Source: Kosakonia radicincitans DSM 16656 (GTDB lineage: Bacteria; Pseudomonadota; Gammaproteobacteria; Enterobacterales; Enterobacteriaceae). Taken from it: a stretch of DNA of 64,000 nt. The notes below the pieces were generated by a model, which saw nothing but the letters and a program-made list of their open reading frames with translations, did no database searches and was not told the DNA's origin. Of this stretch, positions 46,764 through 55,201 are shown piece by piece (the first letter of the stretch is position 1; each line of letters opens with the position of its first letter). Both the position numbers and the translations under genes were made by a program. The stretch spans positions 248,001-312,000 of the forward strand of contig NZ_CP018016.1 in assembly GCF_000280495.2 (NCBI RefSeq), written 5' to 3'.

Positions 46764-47182
46764 GGTGTTACTCCCATACGTTCAAACAGAATGGCCGGGC
46801 TGACAAAGCACATTTCCCTGCTTTTCTCCTCAACCGCCACCTGAATGGTGTAACCGGTGGTGGTGCGTTTGCCGCTGGCGGCGTCGAAGATTTCGTAAGC
46901 GATTTTCAGGCGGTTTTCGAACTCTTCGATTCGGGCGCGCACGCGGAAATGCTGTTCAAATGTCAGTACATCGCGGTATTTCACCCGCGTATCCACGACC
47001 GGCCACAAATAGCCCGAGGCTTTCATCTGGCGGTAGCCGTAATCAAATTGATTCAGTAGCGCCTCGCGCGCTATTTCAAAGTAACGAAAATAGTTTCCAT
47101 GCCACACAACGCCCATCATATCGACGTCATGAAAGGGAACGCTCAGCGTAACCTCGGCGGTAAAACGGGGATCGTTTAACAC
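46760..47182 (-). CDS. apeK: Hotdog thioesterase ApeK
   Basis: A 140-residue 4-hydroxybenzoyl-CoA-thioesterase-like protein. The catalytic motif is HDVDMMGVVWHGNYFRYFE, with aspartate and histidine as in FadM/YbgC enzymes. It may release or edit acyl chains from the ACP. Located 2 nt after apeJ. Confidence 0.88.
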   Translation of the reverse strand: MLNDPRFTAEVTLSVPFHDVDMMGVVWHGNYFRYFEIAREALLNQFDYGYRQMKASGYLWPVVDTRVKYRDVLTFEQHFRVRARIEEFENRLKIAYEIFDAASGKRTTTGYTIQVAVEEKSREMCFVSPAILFERMGVTP

Positions 47183-47184
47183 CT

Positions 47185-48888
47185 TTACTCCTTATCCATG
47201 GCTTGCGGTACGTGGTCGGGCAACCGCCAGAAATCAAAAAAGTTAAACCAGTCGAGTGGTGATTGCAGGGCGTAGTGCTCAAGGCGTGAAGCATAGTTAT
47301 CGACGGCAGCACGCAGCGCCGCTTGCCGGGTTGCGCGTGGCATGGGCAGTGGATCGGCAAAGTGTTCGCAATGCAGACGTAATTTGCCGTTCTGACGCAG
47401 GGCAAACATTAACAGCACAGGGCAACGCAGCGCCGCCGCCAGAATAAACGGCCCCTGTGGGAAGGGTGCGGCGTGGCCCATAAAAGTGCTCCAGCATACC
47501 CGCCAGTCGCCACCGCGCTGTGGATTAACGGCAATACGATCGCCGACAATAGCCACCCATTCGCCTTTATCGAGCTTATCTTTCAGCAGCATGGCGGTGT
47601 CCGGGCCGATATGCGTTACCGGGATCAGGTGCACTCCGGCTTCGGGAGCCATCTCCTGCATGATCTGTTTAAAGCGTTGTGCGTTCTCATGGAACACCAG
47701 CGCATTGATCACTTTGCTGTTATGTAGCTGCGCCAACGCACGACAGGCTTCGACGTCGCCCAAATGTGACGCCAGCAACAGCTTGCCTTTGTTATCGTCC
47801 AGCTCCATCGCTGCTTCAGTGCCGGGTGCAAATTCAACGTCGCGACCTAACTGGAGCTCGCCGCGCCAGCCTGCCACTTTATCCAGCATGGCTTCGGCAA
47901 AACGCAGAAAGTGGCGATAGCTGCTGAGTTTTGCTGGTGCTGTTAGTCCACGCAGCGCCAGGGTGGTGGATACGCGCGCCAGCCAGAGCTGCGATGACCG
48001 ACGTGCGTTACCCGCGCTAATCCAATAGACGGCAACAACCGGATAGAGCAACAGTGAGAATGCGCGTCGTCCAAGTACTCTCCAGACCAGCAGCATAAAG
48101 CGCATTCCCCATAATCCTTTCCTCTCCTGCTGCTGAGCCCAGTGCGAACCGGAGCGGCGAAACAGTAACGAAGGAATGCGCGGCAGCATGCCGAAGAAGA
48201 GTCGGGTATGCATCAGCGAAATGCAGACATTGTCTTTAAGCGCGTCAAAATGAGAGAGTCCGTCCTGCGGATAAGTCACGCGTGTCGGGACAAAGTAGCT
48301 GGGCGTTCCCTGCCAGTAGAGGCGAACCATCACTTCAGTGTCGAAATCCATACGCTTGCCCAGCGTAACGCGTTCCGCAAGATGTAGTGTTGAGGCGATG
48401 GGGTAGACGCGAAAACCGCACATGCTGTCTTTCAATTGCAAAGACAGCGTTTCTATCCATACCCACACGTGCGTGACCCAACGGCCATAACGCCGCGAAC
48501 GGGGAATGGAGTCATCATAAATAGGCTGGCCGGAAATCAGCGCTTGCGGGTGCTGTCTGGCCAGCTCCAGCAGTTTGGGAATGTCTTCAATCGCATGCTG
48601 CCCGTCGGCATCCACCTGGATAGCGTGGGTAAAACCCGCGCGGGCAGCGTGTTGTAAACCACGAATCACCGCCTCGCCTTTACCGGCGTTTTGCGCCAGA
48701 CGCGTCAGAGTCAGTGTTTCATGCTCTTTGGCCAGCGTTTCCAGTACCTGACGTGTCGTGTCATCGCTACCGTCATCGACGATAAAGTAGTGCAGACCTG
48801 TCGGTTGCAGGCGTTCAATCACACGCGCCATCATTGCGCCGTGGTTATAGCAAGGAATGACCACACACGGGTTAAATGTCACTGACAT
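47185..48888 (-). CDS. apeJ: Fused GT2 glycosyltransferase / LPLAT acyltransferase ApeJ
   Basis: A 567-residue two-domain protein. Residues 1 to about 240 are a GT2 domain (VVIPCYNHGAMMARVIERL, VDDGSDDTTRQVL, VDADGQHAIED). Residues about 280-567 are a lauroyl-acyltransferase-like domain with the HxxxxE motif in SHLGDVEACRAL and VAIVGDRIAVNPQRGGDW. It could attach a sugar and an acyl group to the polyene to make a membrane-anchored glycolipid. Overlaps apeI by 10 nt. Confidence 0.9.
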   Translation of the reverse strand: MSVTFNPCVVIPCYNHGAMMARVIERLQPTGLHYFIVDDGSDDTTRQVLETLAKEHETLTLTRLAQNAGKGEAVIRGLQHAARAGFTHAIQVDADGQHAIEDIPKLLELARQHPQALISGQPIYDDSIPRSRRYGRWVTHVWVWIETLSLQLKDSMCGFRVYPIASTLHLAERVTLGKRMDFDTEVMVRLYWQGTPSYFVPTRVTYPQDGLSHFDALKDNVCISLMHTRLFFGMLPRIPSLLFRRSGSHWAQQQERKGLWGMRFMLLVWRVLGRRAFSLLLYPVVAVYWISAGNARRSSQLWLARVSTTLALRGLTAPAKLSSYRHFLRFAEAMLDKVAGWRGELQLGRDVEFAPGTEAAMELDDNKGKLLLASHLGDVEACRALAQLHNSKVINALVFHENAQRFKQIMQEMAPEAGVHLIPVTHIGPDTAMLLKDKLDKGEWVAIVGDRIAVNPQRGGDWRVCWSTFMGHAAPFPQGPFILAAALRCPVLLMFALRQNGKLRLHCEHFADPLPMPRATRQAALRAAVDNYASRLEHYALQSPLDWFNFFDFWRLPDHVPQAMDKE

Positions 48889-49232
48889 AAGCGAATCTTC
48901 CCGCTGCTACAGGTATGGCGTTCTTCGCCCACATGGCGCTGGTAGCTAAAGCTCAGTTGCTGCTTCTGTTCCTGCCAGTCGAGTATCAGCGTGACTCTAT
49001 TTCCCGGCAGTAGCGGTGCCTGAAATTTGACGTTTTGAATACTGTGGAAACGGTAGCCGGGCGCGAGCATCAGCGCCACATAATGCATCACCCAGTCGAG
49101 CTGTGCCACGCCGGGTAGCAGCGGCTGAACCGCGAAATGACCGCGGAACCAGAACAGATCCTTCTCCAGTTGGATGTCGATTTCTGCGTGAGCGGGCGAC
49201 ACCTGGCGGCGTTCAACTTCATGAGGTTTCAT
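48879..49232 (-). CDS. apeI: 3-hydroxyacyl-ACP dehydratase ApeI
   Basis: A 117-residue FabZ-like hotdog protein. The active-site motif is FRGHFAVQPLLPGVAQLDW, with the catalytic histidine. ATG 49232 is chosen over an upstream frame start because it begins at MKPHEVERRQV, inside the last codons of apeH (14-nt overlap). Second dehydratase of the cluster, making the conjugated double bonds with ApeP. Confidence 0.88.
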   Translation of the reverse strand: MKPHEVERRQVSPAHAEIDIQLEKDLFWFRGHFAVQPLLPGVAQLDWVMHYVALMLAPGYRFHSIQNVKFQAPLLPGNRVTLILDWQEQKQQLSFSYQRHVGEERHTCSSGKIRLCQ

Positions 49233-50577
49233 GAAATAACTCCTGTAGTTGCGCATAAACACGCTTGTTCATACTGTTGACGGGAATTTCCTCCAGGATG
49301 CGCCAGTAGCGCGGCACTGCCACCGGCTCCAGCCACGGAATCAGCGCCCTTCGCCAGGCGAGTTCCATTGCTTTGCTGTCGCAATTAAGCCACTGGCGGC
49401 GTGCTTCTTCTTCCAGCACCAGTAGCACTCCAACGCCCTGACGCCCGCCACGGGAGATGGGAAGTGCTGCCGCTTCCCGAATCCCCTCAAGCGCAAGTAC
49501 ACGTTTTTCTATTTCGCTGAGTGAGATGCGCTTTTCTTCGATTTTAACGACGCGCCCACGACGCCCGGCGATGTGGAACGTCCCGCTGCCATCGAGGATC
49601 AGGATATCGTCAAGCAACAGACCGTCCGGTTCGTGAATAATCGGTGAATGCGCGCGAAATGCGTCGCCTTCCGGCACAATCGTGACGCCCGGGAAAGGTT
49701 GCCACGGGATCATATCCTGCTGGCGGTGCCGCCAGGCCAGAATTCCCGTTTCCGTGCTGCCATAAATCTCGTCCGGTTGAATACCGCACCAGGCGGCGGT
49801 CTCCTGAACATCTGACCATGGCAGCATGCCGCCAGCCGAGAGAATGATGGTTACCGGCGGCGGCGTTAGCCTGGGATCAAGGCGTTTTAAGAAGGCGGGA
49901 CTGCTGATAAACGCATAGCGATGATGGCTTTCCAGCGCGGCCAATTGCTCGGCGTAATAGAGCATTGCGGCATGTAGCTGCAGCCCGAGCGACATGGGCA
50001 GGAAGATGCGGAATGTCAGCCCGTATAAATGTTGTGGCACGACCGACGCGACGACACGACAGCCCGCCAGCTTGTCACCAAAACGCGCGGCCAGGATCGT
50101 CGCTTCGCGATCGAGGCAGGCTACAGGTTTGATGACACGGCGCGGTTGTCCGGTCGAGCCTGAAGTAAACAGCTCGATAAATGCCCCTTCACGAAGTGGC
50201 GGAAATGCGTATGTTTGCGCTGTGTGTATCGTGTTTGCCTTCACCACCGAATGTGGGCCATCCCAGCGTAAAGCGTGATCGCTCAGGACGCCCTGAAAGA
50301 GTGATTTTTGCTCAGCCAGCAGCGATTCCCGGCAGTGTCCGGGGATCACCGGGATTTTTCCGGCATGCAGCGTGCCCAGTAGCGCAACGATAAACAGGTA
50401 GCTGTTTTCAAAGCACAGCGCCCAGCGTTCCTCATCGTGCTTCTGTAGCCATACCATAAGCTGAGCGACATCGTGGCGCAGGTCTTCCAGCGTCCACGTC
50501 CTGTCGCCAAGCCAGGCGACAGGCGTGTCATTGGCCCGCGAATAGCTTAGCCAGGCGGTGAAGGGAAGAGTCTTCAT
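49219..50577 (-). CDS. apeH: AMP-dependent acyl/aryl-ACP ligase ApeH
   Basis: A 452-residue adenylating enzyme: P-loop FTSGSTGQPRRVIK, the acceptor-binding region IYGSTETGILAWR and the hinge IAGRRGRVVKIEEKRISLSEIE. It should activate the aromatic starter (4-hydroxybenzoate in studied APE systems) and load it on an ACP. No ammonia-lyase gene lies in the cluster, so a chorismate-derived starter is more likely than cinnamate. Overlaps apeG by 4 nt. Confidence 0.9.
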   Translation of the reverse strand: MKTLPFTAWLSYSRANDTPVAWLGDRTWTLEDLRHDVAQLMVWLQKHDEERWALCFENSYLFIVALLGTLHAGKIPVIPGHCRESLLAEQKSLFQGVLSDHALRWDGPHSVVKANTIHTAQTYAFPPLREGAFIELFTSGSTGQPRRVIKPVACLDREATILAARFGDKLAGCRVVASVVPQHLYGLTFRIFLPMSLGLQLHAAMLYYAEQLAALESHHRYAFISSPAFLKRLDPRLTPPPVTIILSAGGMLPWSDVQETAAWCGIQPDEIYGSTETGILAWRHRQQDMIPWQPFPGVTIVPEGDAFRAHSPIIHEPDGLLLDDILILDGSGTFHIAGRRGRVVKIEEKRISLSEIEKRVLALEGIREAAALPISRGGRQGVGVLLVLEEEARRQWLNCDSKAMELAWRRALIPWLEPVAVPRYWRILEEIPVNSMNKRVYAQLQELFHETS

Positions 50578-51155
50578 TGCATCTCTCGTTTAATCAACTG
50601 GCGGCGTATCAGCCATTCACCTGCCATCAGTAACCCCATCAGCAGGTAGGAGATCATGCCATTCCAGAGCGTCCACAGACGCATATCGCCATACTGCGCC
50701 GTAAACAGCGCGATCCCGCCATTTACCATGAAAAAAACACACCAGACCTGCGTGACGCGGCGGGTATAGCGTACGGCTGACTCAGGCAGATCAGGTGTAC
50801 GCAGGCGCGCCAGGCGTTCAACCAGCGGCATGTTGCTCCACAGTGAACAGCCAAATACCAGCAACATGATGAGGCTGACGGTCACCGGGTAATAGAGCAA
50901 GAGCTGATGCGTTTTTAGCAGCCAGCTTGTTGCGCACAACGCGATACCGGTCAGCGCCACGCTGCGCGTAACAAAGCGCATCGGCGCCAGTGCTTGTCGG
51001 GCTTGCCGCAAACGGAAAAGCAGCATGACGGCCATCAAAGGGAGCAACCAGTGCAGACTGTTATGCGCAAGGCCGAACCAGACCACAAAGGGCCAGCAGA
51101 GCATCAATAACGCGGCGATCAGCTTCAGTCCCGTTTCCAGACGAGATCCAGACAC
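50574..51155 (-). CDS. apeG: COG4648-type membrane protein ApeG
   Basis: A 193-residue inner-membrane protein with about six helices, typical of the COG4648 proteins in APE and fatty-acid-like clusters. Charged loops include RLRQARQALAPMRF and RYTRRVTQVWC. Function unknown; it may anchor the synthase or take part in export. Six nt separate it from apeF. Confidence 0.85.
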   Translation of the reverse strand: MSGSRLETGLKLIAALLMLCWPFVVWFGLAHNSLHWLLPLMAVMLLFRLRQARQALAPMRFVTRSVALTGIALCATSWLLKTHQLLLYYPVTVSLIMLLVFGCSLWSNMPLVERLARLRTPDLPESAVRYTRRVTQVWCVFFMVNGGIALFTAQYGDMRLWTLWNGMISYLLMGLLMAGEWLIRRQLIKREMQ

Positions 51156-51161
51156 GGTGGC

Positions 51162-51413
51162 TTATTCTTCGCGCAGAAGACGTTCTACGGCATCGACAAC
51201 ATCCTGTACGGTGCGCACGGCTTTGAACTCTTCCGGTTTGATTTTCTTACCGGTCTTTTTCTGTAGATGCACAATCATGTCGACGGCATCAATGCTGTCG
51301 AGCTCCAGATCTTCGTACAGACGGGCCTCGGGAGAGATATCCTGCGGGTCGATTTCAAACAGCTTGATAAGAAGTGCAGAAACTTCCTGATAAATTTCGT
51401 TTTTCTCGGTCAT
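51162..51413 (-). CDS. apeF: Acyl carrier protein ApeF
   Basis: An 83-residue acidic ACP. The phosphopantetheine serine is Ser40 in LELDSIDAVDMIVHLQ, followed by the usual helix III. AcpT, encoded at the end of the operon, is the likely activating enzyme. A C-terminal lysine patch (KKTGKKIKPE) is normal for ACP-like proteins of this cluster. Confidence 0.93.
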   Translation of the reverse strand: MTEKNEIYQEVSALLIKLFEIDPQDISPEARLYEDLELDSIDAVDMIVHLQKKTGKKIKPEEFKAVRTVQDVVDAVERLLREE

Positions 51414-51425
51414 AGCGAATCCGTT

Positions 51426-51686
51426 TTATGCGCGTTGGGACTGAATAAAAGATGCCAGCGTGGCGACAGAGTAGAAATGCTGGCGCATCTCTTCGCTTTC
51501 CGCTGAAAGTACCACCGCGTATTGATTTTTGATCGCCAGACCCAGTTCGAGCGCATCGATGGAGTCCAGTCCCAGCCCATCGCCGAAGAGCGCGCTCTCG
51601 GTTTCGATGTCATCGGCGCTGAGTTCATCCAGATTCAATGTGCTGATAATAAGATTTTTAATTTCAAGATAGAGCTGTTGCATCAT
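51426..51686 (-). CDS. apeE: Acyl carrier protein ApeE
   Basis: An 86-residue acidic ACP with Ser42 in LGLDSIDALELGLAIKNQY as the cofactor site. The cluster encodes two ACPs; one may carry the starter and the other the growing chain. Adjacent to apeF with a 12-nt gap. A second ATG follows directly after the first. Confidence 0.93.
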   Translation of the reverse strand: MMQQLYLEIKNLIISTLNLDELSADDIETESALFGDGLGLDSIDALELGLAIKNQYAVVLSAESEEMRQHFYSVATLASFIQSQRA

Positions 51687-51692
51687 CCGTTC

Positions 51693-52466
51693 CTAAAAAA
51701 GTGCAAAACCTGATGTTAATTGACGCAGAAGATGCCGGTTAAGCTGTCTTGCCGCCAGCGCCGGTTCTTGCGATTCCGCATCATAAAATTGTTTTATTGC
51801 CACGCGTTCCCGCATTTTAACGGTAAAGAGCGGCTTGCGTGGTGGGACGTCATACCATCGGCTGTGTTTGTCCAGCAGATGTTCACTACAGTGGATAACC
51901 ACGATGCGTAAATCACAACCGCAGCGCACGGCGATGTTTGCGGCGCCACGTTGCAGTGTCATTTTTTCGCCGGGCCGTGTACGCGTGCCTTCCGGGAAAA
52001 TTAATATGGTTTCGCCTTGTCGAAGACGTTGTTCGCAGGCGGACAACAGTGTGTCTGCCTGGCTGTTGATCAAATAATCCGCTGCCTTAATGACACCGCT
52101 AACGAAGGGGTTGTTGAGCAGCGCGCTTTTGACCAGGCAGTCAGTTTCCGGCATCACAGAGGCCAGTAAAACGTAATCGATCAATGTCGGGTGATTCGCA
52201 ATGACCAGACAACCGCGTTCGCTGCGCAGGGCTTCAATTCCCTCAATACGATAATCCAGCGCGCCAGTAAACTTTGCAGTGTTTAAAAACAGGCGGAAAC
52301 TGGCGGCAATGCTGCGGCGCGCCAACATACGCCGCTTTGCTTTGTTACGCACAACGACGATCAGCAGATTAAACCAGACTAACGACAGCAGCAGACCACC
52401 GATGCCGAACAGCGCAAAGCACAGCCCGGTCATGAGTAAGCGCCACAGCCAGTTGAGACGGCTCAT
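51693..52466 (-). CDS. apeD: PlsC-like 1-acyl-glycerol-3-phosphate acyltransferase ApeD
   Basis: A 257-residue PlsC-family acyltransferase with an N-terminal membrane helix (10-38). The HX4D motif is in IANHPTLIDYVLL and the glycerol-phosphate motif in FPEGTRTRPGE. It may esterify the polyene with a glycerol or fatty-acyl group. Overlaps apeC by 4 nt. Confidence 0.9.
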   Translation of the reverse strand: MSRLNWLWRLLMTGLCFALFGIGGLLLSLVWFNLLIVVVRNKAKRRMLARRSIAASFRLFLNTAKFTGALDYRIEGIEALRSERGCLVIANHPTLIDYVLLASVMPETDCLVKSALLNNPFVSGVIKAADYLINSQADTLLSACEQRLRQGETILIFPEGTRTRPGEKMTLQRGAANIAVRCGCDLRIVVIHCSEHLLDKHSRWYDVPPRKPLFTVKMRERVAIKQFYDAESQEPALAARQLNRHLLRQLTSGFALF

Positions 52467-53188
52467 GCGCGGCTCCAGCGCCAGTTAAGACGCTCGCCAG
52501 CAATGCTGAAAGCAGATTCATTACGCAGATAATGCTGCAAAAACTGCACGCTTTGCGGCAATCGGGGTTCGCTATTCCCTTCTGCCACTTCGCTGACGCA
52601 CTGAAAGGCATCGCCTGCTTCGATAACCAGTGCAACGGCATAGGCCCAGGTGGGCATATCCGGAGGCAATTCTGGATGATAAAATGCCGGCAGATTGCCG
52701 TCGAAATCCACCATCAACACGCGTTTATAGCCAGCCTGCAGGAAGCAAATCGTTTCACACAGCCCCTGCTGGAAAGTGTCGAGCCCGGCTGAAACGGAGG
52801 ATGAAACAATTGGCTGTTCCATGGCGATGGTGAGATTACCCACTGCGGAGTTATGCACTGACATGGCAAAATCGGTAGGAGAGATATCCAGTCCGCTCGC
52901 CAGCGCTTGCAGGATGCGATAGTTGCGTTCCAGTTCACCGTGACGGCTGCTAAACACGACGGCATCCACCGCATGCTGGCGCATTAGCGTCATACCGCAT
53001 TCGACAGCCAGACGACTGCCAGAACTGAGGCGGCGCGCGGTCATCATCGGCAGCGCGGCCAGTTTCGCCTGCGGTAGTGCAGGATCGATGGCGCCACCAC
53101 TCAGCGACCATTGTTGCCACTGTGTTGTTTCGCTCAAACCCGGTGCTCTGGCCAGCCAATCCGTAATATTCAGTGCAAATTTCATCAA
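52463..53188 (-). CDS. apeC: Half-length ketosynthase-like chain length factor ApeC
   Basis: A 241-residue ketosynthase-fold protein, much shorter than ApeO/ApeR (about 400). It keeps HNSAVGNLTIAMEQP but shows SSSVSAGLDTF where active ketosynthases have their nucleophile cysteine, and lacks the His motifs. This fits the chain length factor partner of ApeO in APE systems. Gap of 72 nt to the methyltransferase gene. Confidence 0.83.
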   Translation of the reverse strand: MMKFALNITDWLARAPGLSETTQWQQWSLSGGAIDPALPQAKLAALPMMTARRLSSGSRLAVECGMTLMRQHAVDAVVFSSRHGELERNYRILQALASGLDISPTDFAMSVHNSAVGNLTIAMEQPIVSSSVSAGLDTFQQGLCETICFLQAGYKRVLMVDFDGNLPAFYHPELPPDMPTWAYAVALVIEAGDAFQCVSEVAEGNSEPRLPQSVQFLQHYLRNESAFSIAGERLNWRWSRA

Positions 53189-53260
53189 CGCGTATCCGCG
53201 AAAAACGGTTTTTCCATTGATGCCCGTCAGGCATCACGGCGGCACAGTTGCCGCTCTGTC

Positions 53261-54319
53261 TTATTTTTTATGACATATCAATAACGTATGCCCAACCCCG
53301 AGATTATCGAGGCGTTTTTCAATGCTGAATCCGGCCATTTCCAGATAGCGCAGAAAATTCTCTGCACTGTAAAAACGGCTGTTACCGTTCGCCATACAGG
53401 TGAAATACAGCGAGGTTGCATTCAGGCTGAATGCGGCAGCATCAAATTTTTGCGCATCCCAGAACAGTTCCATGATACACAGTCTGGCACCCGGCTTCAT
53501 GACGCCAGCTATTTTATTTAACATCCCAACAATCTGTTCGGGAGAAAAGCAATCCAGGAATTGACTCATCCACCAGATATCAGCTTCACTGGGTAGTGGT
53601 GCTTCGCTAAGCATATCGACCGGATGGAAATGAATCCGTGCGGAAAGGCCTGCGGCATCAACATTTTTCTGTGCCAGTGCAATTTGTTCAGGCAAATCTA
53701 ATAAGGTTACTGTGACATTTGCATCATATTTGCAGCAAGTCATCGCCCATTTCCCGGTATTGCCGCCAACATCGTACAGCCTTACAGGCTGGCTGGCGAA
53801 TATATGTGGCAGCGCCGCTGTAAATGCCGCATCGGAATAATAATGATCAAAAGCGAACCAGCTATCCCGGGCCGGGTTTGGTAATTGCGATAAAGCCGGA
53901 TAAATCGTTGGCCACTCGCCAAATACGCGCAGCCCTGCGGGTTTTCCGTGTCTTAAGGCGTCTTCAAGGAAATAAAGTCCCTGATAGCAAACGTCCTGGG
54001 AAAAATCCATATTCACGCGCGTCATCGGATCATGAAGCAGGAAATGTCCAACCTTCGCGATATAAAAACGATCTTCACTCTGGGTGATAATTCGCCCGCT
54101 AAGTGCCATGTCGAGCAACACGCTGGCGGCATACTCATCTGCCTCGCAACCTTCGACAACTTCATCGAGAGTGGCGCCCCGCTTTCCTTGTTTATCCAGA
54201 AATTCCAGCAGTCCAAATCTCCGCAAACAGACCGCGGTCTGAAATAACATTGGGGCAAAAGCAATACGCTGCGCTTCAGCTATCGCTTCCAGCGCGCTGA
54301 AGGGATCCTGTTCATACAT
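53261..54319 (-). CDS. apeB: SAM-dependent methyltransferase (APE cluster, ApeB position)
   Basis: A 352-residue O-methyltransferase-like protein: an N-terminal helical dimerisation region to about 140, a SAM site VRLYDVGGNTGKWAMTCCKY, and the loop LPEQIALAQKNVDAAG. The start is ATG 54319 (MYEQDPFSALEAIAEAQ), with AAGG about 11 nt upstream; the longer frame begins with GTG and has no ribosome site. It probably methylates the aryl head group or the terminal carboxyl. Symbol from gene order. Confidence 0.82.
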   Translation of the reverse strand: MYEQDPFSALEAIAEAQRIAFAPMLFQTAVCLRRFGLLEFLDKQGKRGATLDEVVEGCEADEYAASVLLDMALSGRIITQSEDRFYIAKVGHFLLHDPMTRVNMDFSQDVCYQGLYFLEDALRHGKPAGLRVFGEWPTIYPALSQLPNPARDSWFAFDHYYSDAAFTAALPHIFASQPVRLYDVGGNTGKWAMTCCKYDANVTVTLLDLPEQIALAQKNVDAAGLSARIHFHPVDMLSEAPLPSEADIWWMSQFLDCFSPEQIVGMLNKIAGVMKPGARLCIMELFWDAQKFDAAAFSLNATSLYFTCMANGNSRFYSAENFLRYLEMAGFSIEKRLDNLGVGHTLLICHKK

Positions 54320-54355
54320 GGTGTGCATAACCTTAATTAAGAGCACATTGATTAT

Positions 54356-54373
54356 CGGACCGTTCCCGGTCCG
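54356..54373 (-). other. Hairpin between lipoprotein and methyltransferase genes
   Basis: CGGACCG (54356-54362) and CGGTCCG (54367-54373) with a TTCC loop form a perfect 7-bp stem in the gap before the methyltransferase gene. Without a U-run downstream, it may be a weak terminator, attenuator or processing site inside the operon. Confidence 0.4.
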
Positions 54374-54392
54374 ACTTTAGGCAGAATGATAA

Positions 54393-54782
54393 TTAAAGCG
54401 CAGCGCCTGTGGACAAATTCAGCTGAATATCTTTGTCGAGGTTGTTAACCCAGCGGTTGTAATTCTTATGAATTTTACCGTCTGAGGCTTTCAGGTTCAG
54501 GCTATTTTCGTAGTTAATTGAATAGCTGCTTGCCGAGTAGTTAACGCGAATTTCTGCAACATGGTCGCGACTTTGCAGGCGTCCTTTGATTACGCCAGGG
54601 CCTGCATCGGTCATGATCCACTGGCGTTGTTGACCCGCTTTCAGAATCGCAGCACGAACCTGCGCCTGAGAATGGCCCGCACTGACCGGAGTGGTAATAT
54701 TATGAATGCTGGTTGTACGCGCGCAGCCTGTCAGCGCACCTACGACAGCAATCGCAGTCAGTAATTGAACAATCTTTTTCAT
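54393..54782 (-). CDS. Small lipoprotein upstream of the APE operon
   Basis: A 129-residue lipoprotein with lipobox LTGC at residue 20. The mature part is strand-rich (EIRVNYSASSYSINYENS), and a GGAG ribosome site stands 5 nt before ATG. It is the first gene on this strand before the methyltransferase gene, so it may open the cluster (ApeA position) or be an independent envelope lipoprotein. I do not recognise a function. Confidence 0.7.
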   Translation of the reverse strand: MKKIVQLLTAIAVVGALTGCARTTSIHNITTPVSAGHSQAQVRAAILKAGQQRQWIMTDAGPGVIKGRLQSRDHVAEIRVNYSASSYSINYENSLNLKASDGKIHKNYNRWVNNLDKDIQLNLSTGAAL

Positions 54783-55110
54783 GAGAACTCCGTATCAAAT
54801 AAATATAAGATTGGTGACACATTTAATATCGTAAGCTAAGGCGAAATAATGATGTTGTTCTGAAGGTAAATGATACTGCCTTGATTTTTATGATGGAATC
54901 ATATGGCTTTTACAGAACGAGCATAAAATACCATTATGTTTTGCGCAACGGTAGCTTTTATTAAGGCATGAGAACCCAAATGGTTAGTTGAACCGATGAC
55001 TGCTGAGTTTCTTGATTAATAATTGGCTATTTAATTACGTTATATATTTGTTATGTTTATTATCTCATCTTAAGGTAAATTTTGCGATTTATCTGATGCG
55101 GGATTTAAAA
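54783..55110. other. AT-rich promoter region of the APE cluster
   Basis: Some 330 bp of AT-rich DNA before the small lipoprotein gene and behind yhhT. It must contain the promoter for the whole 15-kb minus-strand cluster. Runs such as ATTAATAATTGGCTATTTAA near 55020 are H-NS-like in composition, but no named operator is visible. Confidence 0.4.
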
Positions 55111-55144
55111 ATAAAAGCGCCCATAAGAATATGGGCGCTTTTAT
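55111..55144 (-). terminator. yhhT terminator
   Basis: Perfect 15-bp arms (55111-55125 and 55130-55144, GC core GCGCCC/GGGCGC with A and T ends) with an AGAA loop. On the minus strand it ends in a TTTTAT run 58 nt after the yhhT stop. Confidence 0.9.
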
Positions 55145-55201
55145 TTTATCAAGATTAACAACTGAGACTACAGATATAAAAATTCCCCGTTGGTAGGCAT
55201 T

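Noticed and set aside
39689..54319. Aromatic ammonia-lyase or chorismate lyase within the APE cluster
   Set aside because: Looked for as starter supplier; none of the encoded proteins matches, so the starter must come from genes elsewhere.
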